Origin: Planctomycetota bacterium
GTDB taxonomy: Bacteria > Planctomycetota > UBA1135 > GCA-002686595
Assembly (NCBI GenBank): GCA_002683825.1
Contig: NYUD01000038.1
Location: forward strand, 1-64,000
DNA: 64,000 nt
Direction of reading: 5' to 3'
Positions 63,394-64,000 of this stretch are shown here, in pieces. The stretch's first letter is position 1. Each line of letters begins with the position of its first letter. The translations under genes were made by a program, and so were the position numbers. A model generated the notes under the pieces. That model was given only the letters and a program-made list of their open reading frames with translations. It made no database searches and had not been told where the DNA came from.

Positions 63394-64000
63394 CGAGGGC
63401 TGTCGAGATCGAATTCCGGGATTCGCTTCTTCTGCCGCAGCCCGCCCTTGCACCGGGTTTTCTGGCGTGCCTGGTGCTTTTCTTTTTCTACGAACTCGGT
63501 CTCGCGCTGGAGGGGGAGAACGGTGGCCGCAATCTTGCCGAGTACGCGCTCAGTCAGATCTTCTCCCCCCTCGGATCCAAGGTGCGTTTCGTTCGCTGGG
63601 GAATCCTCCTGGCCGCCGCTGCCTTCGCCTACCACTGCATCCGGCGCGGCGGGATCCAGCTTCGGGTTGCGCTCATGCGAACGATCGGAGAGGGGCTTCT
63701 CGCCGGCGTTCTTCTGGGGCCCTTCCTGATGGCGCTCTTGAGCACTTTCGATGCCTGGCCCGGTGAACTCGACGTCGACCCGATGACGACCGCTCCGCCC
63801 CTGGCGAGCACGCTGCGGCTTGTCGGCTCGGCGGCCTGGGAGGAGGTGGTCTTTCGACTCGGTTGCTATTCGATCCTCTTCCTCGCCGTGGCTCGCCTGG
63901 GCCGCTTCTTCGGTTTTGGCCGACCCCTCTCCCTCGCCGTGGCGGACATCTCGGGGCTCGTGGGATCGTCCCTGATTTTCGCCTCTTTTCACCTGGGGGT
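63390..64000 (+). CDS. CPBP-family intramembrane protease (CAAX-type), 3' truncated by window end
   Basis: The frame starts at ATG 63390, overlapping the ubiE stop by 4 bp, and runs off the window after about 203 residues. Hydrophobic helices include LAPGFLACLVLFFFYELGL, WGILLAAAAFAYHCI and GEGLLAGVLLGPFLMALL. The catalytic motif 1 EExxxR is visible in GSAAWEEVVFRLGCYSILF, and motif 2 FxxxH in SSLIFASFHLG at the edge. This supports a CPBP (Abi/Rce1-like) glutamic intramembrane protease. Motif 3 would lie outside the window. The ubiE coupling is unexplained; CPBP proteins have varied roles. Confidence 0.85.
   Translation, partial: MTRAVEIEFRDSLLLPQPALAPGFLACLVLFFFYELGLALEGENGGRNLAEYALSQIFSPLGSKVRFVRWGILLAAAAFAYHCIRRGGIQLRVALMRTIGEGLLAGVLLGPFLMALLSTFDAWPGELDVDPMTTAPPLASTLRLVGSAAWEEVVFRLGCYSILFLAVARLGRFFGFGRPLSLAVADISGLVGSSLIFASFHLG

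Overview
The window is 64 kb of high-GC, gene-dense, plasmid- and phage-free bacterial chromosome from a Gram-negative organism. The gene content fits a Planctomycetota-like lineage (or another large-genome environmental phylum such as Myxococcota or Acidobacteriota). Pointers are FG-GAP/ASPIC-UnbV proteins paired with a TPR protein, very large lipoproteins with SbsA-type Ig and beta-propeller regions, a Tat-exported Gfo/Idh/MocA oxidoreductase, an ECF sigma factor with a non-zinc-finger partner and a CHAT protease, and Rho with a long basic N-terminal extension. This taxonomic call is inference from family content only. No tRNA, rRNA, CRISPR array, insertion sequence or integrase gene was seen.

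Layout. 1-4.3 kb: end of an exported protein, then a minus-strand operon sigma factor -> membrane partner -> CHAT/TPR protease. 4.5-7.4 kb: pyrE and rho. 7.4-11.9 kb: a four-gene ABC system (GldA-, GldF- and GldG-like plus DUF4340-like). 11.9-18.0 kb, minus strand: a giant lipoprotein, an FG-GAP/ASPIC protein and a TPR lipoprotein. 18.2-21.6 kb, minus strand: an AceE-like E1 subunit coupled to a Nudix hydrolase. 21.98-27.4 kb: two SPFH proteins, a NatA/NatB-like exporter and a phosphoglycosyl transferase. 27.4-30.7 kb, minus strand: a GT4 glycosyltransferase and an unusual Gfo/Idh-SDR fusion.

31.1-35.3 kb: guaB and guaA, preceded by a structured leader with an intrinsic terminator and followed by a small lipoprotein bounded by a second, degenerate copy of the guaA 3' end. 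35.8-41.6 kb: a diheme cytochrome/beta-propeller protein and an FG-GAP/ASPIC lipoprotein interrupted by one in-frame TGA. 41.6-44.5 kb: a cysteine-rich repeat protein with a strong terminator and a Tat oxidoreductase. 44.5-48.2 kb, minus strand: gatC-gatA-gatB plus a small membrane protein. 48.3-53.6 kb: a membrane protein, comF-larC, an aminotransferase, an SH3-type protein and a 51-aa cysteine protein. 53.6-55.8 kb, minus strand: ruvB-tgt. 56.2-62.6 kb: two tandem paralogous lipoproteins behind a textbook sigma-54 promoter. 62.7-64 kb: ubiE/menG and a truncated CPBP protease.

Housekeeping (pyrE, rho, guaBA, gatCAB, ruvB, tgt, ubiE) is mixed with lineage-specific envelope genes. Many neighbouring genes overlap by 4 bp (ATGA, GTGA, TTGA), so translational coupling is a dominant organising principle, and clear Shine-Dalgarno sequences are uncommon. 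The points most worth follow-up are the sigma/CHAT operon, the guaB leader, the guaA 3'-end duplication, the in-frame TGA at 41001, the cysteine-rich repeat protein and the sigma-54 promoter with its tandem lipoproteins.
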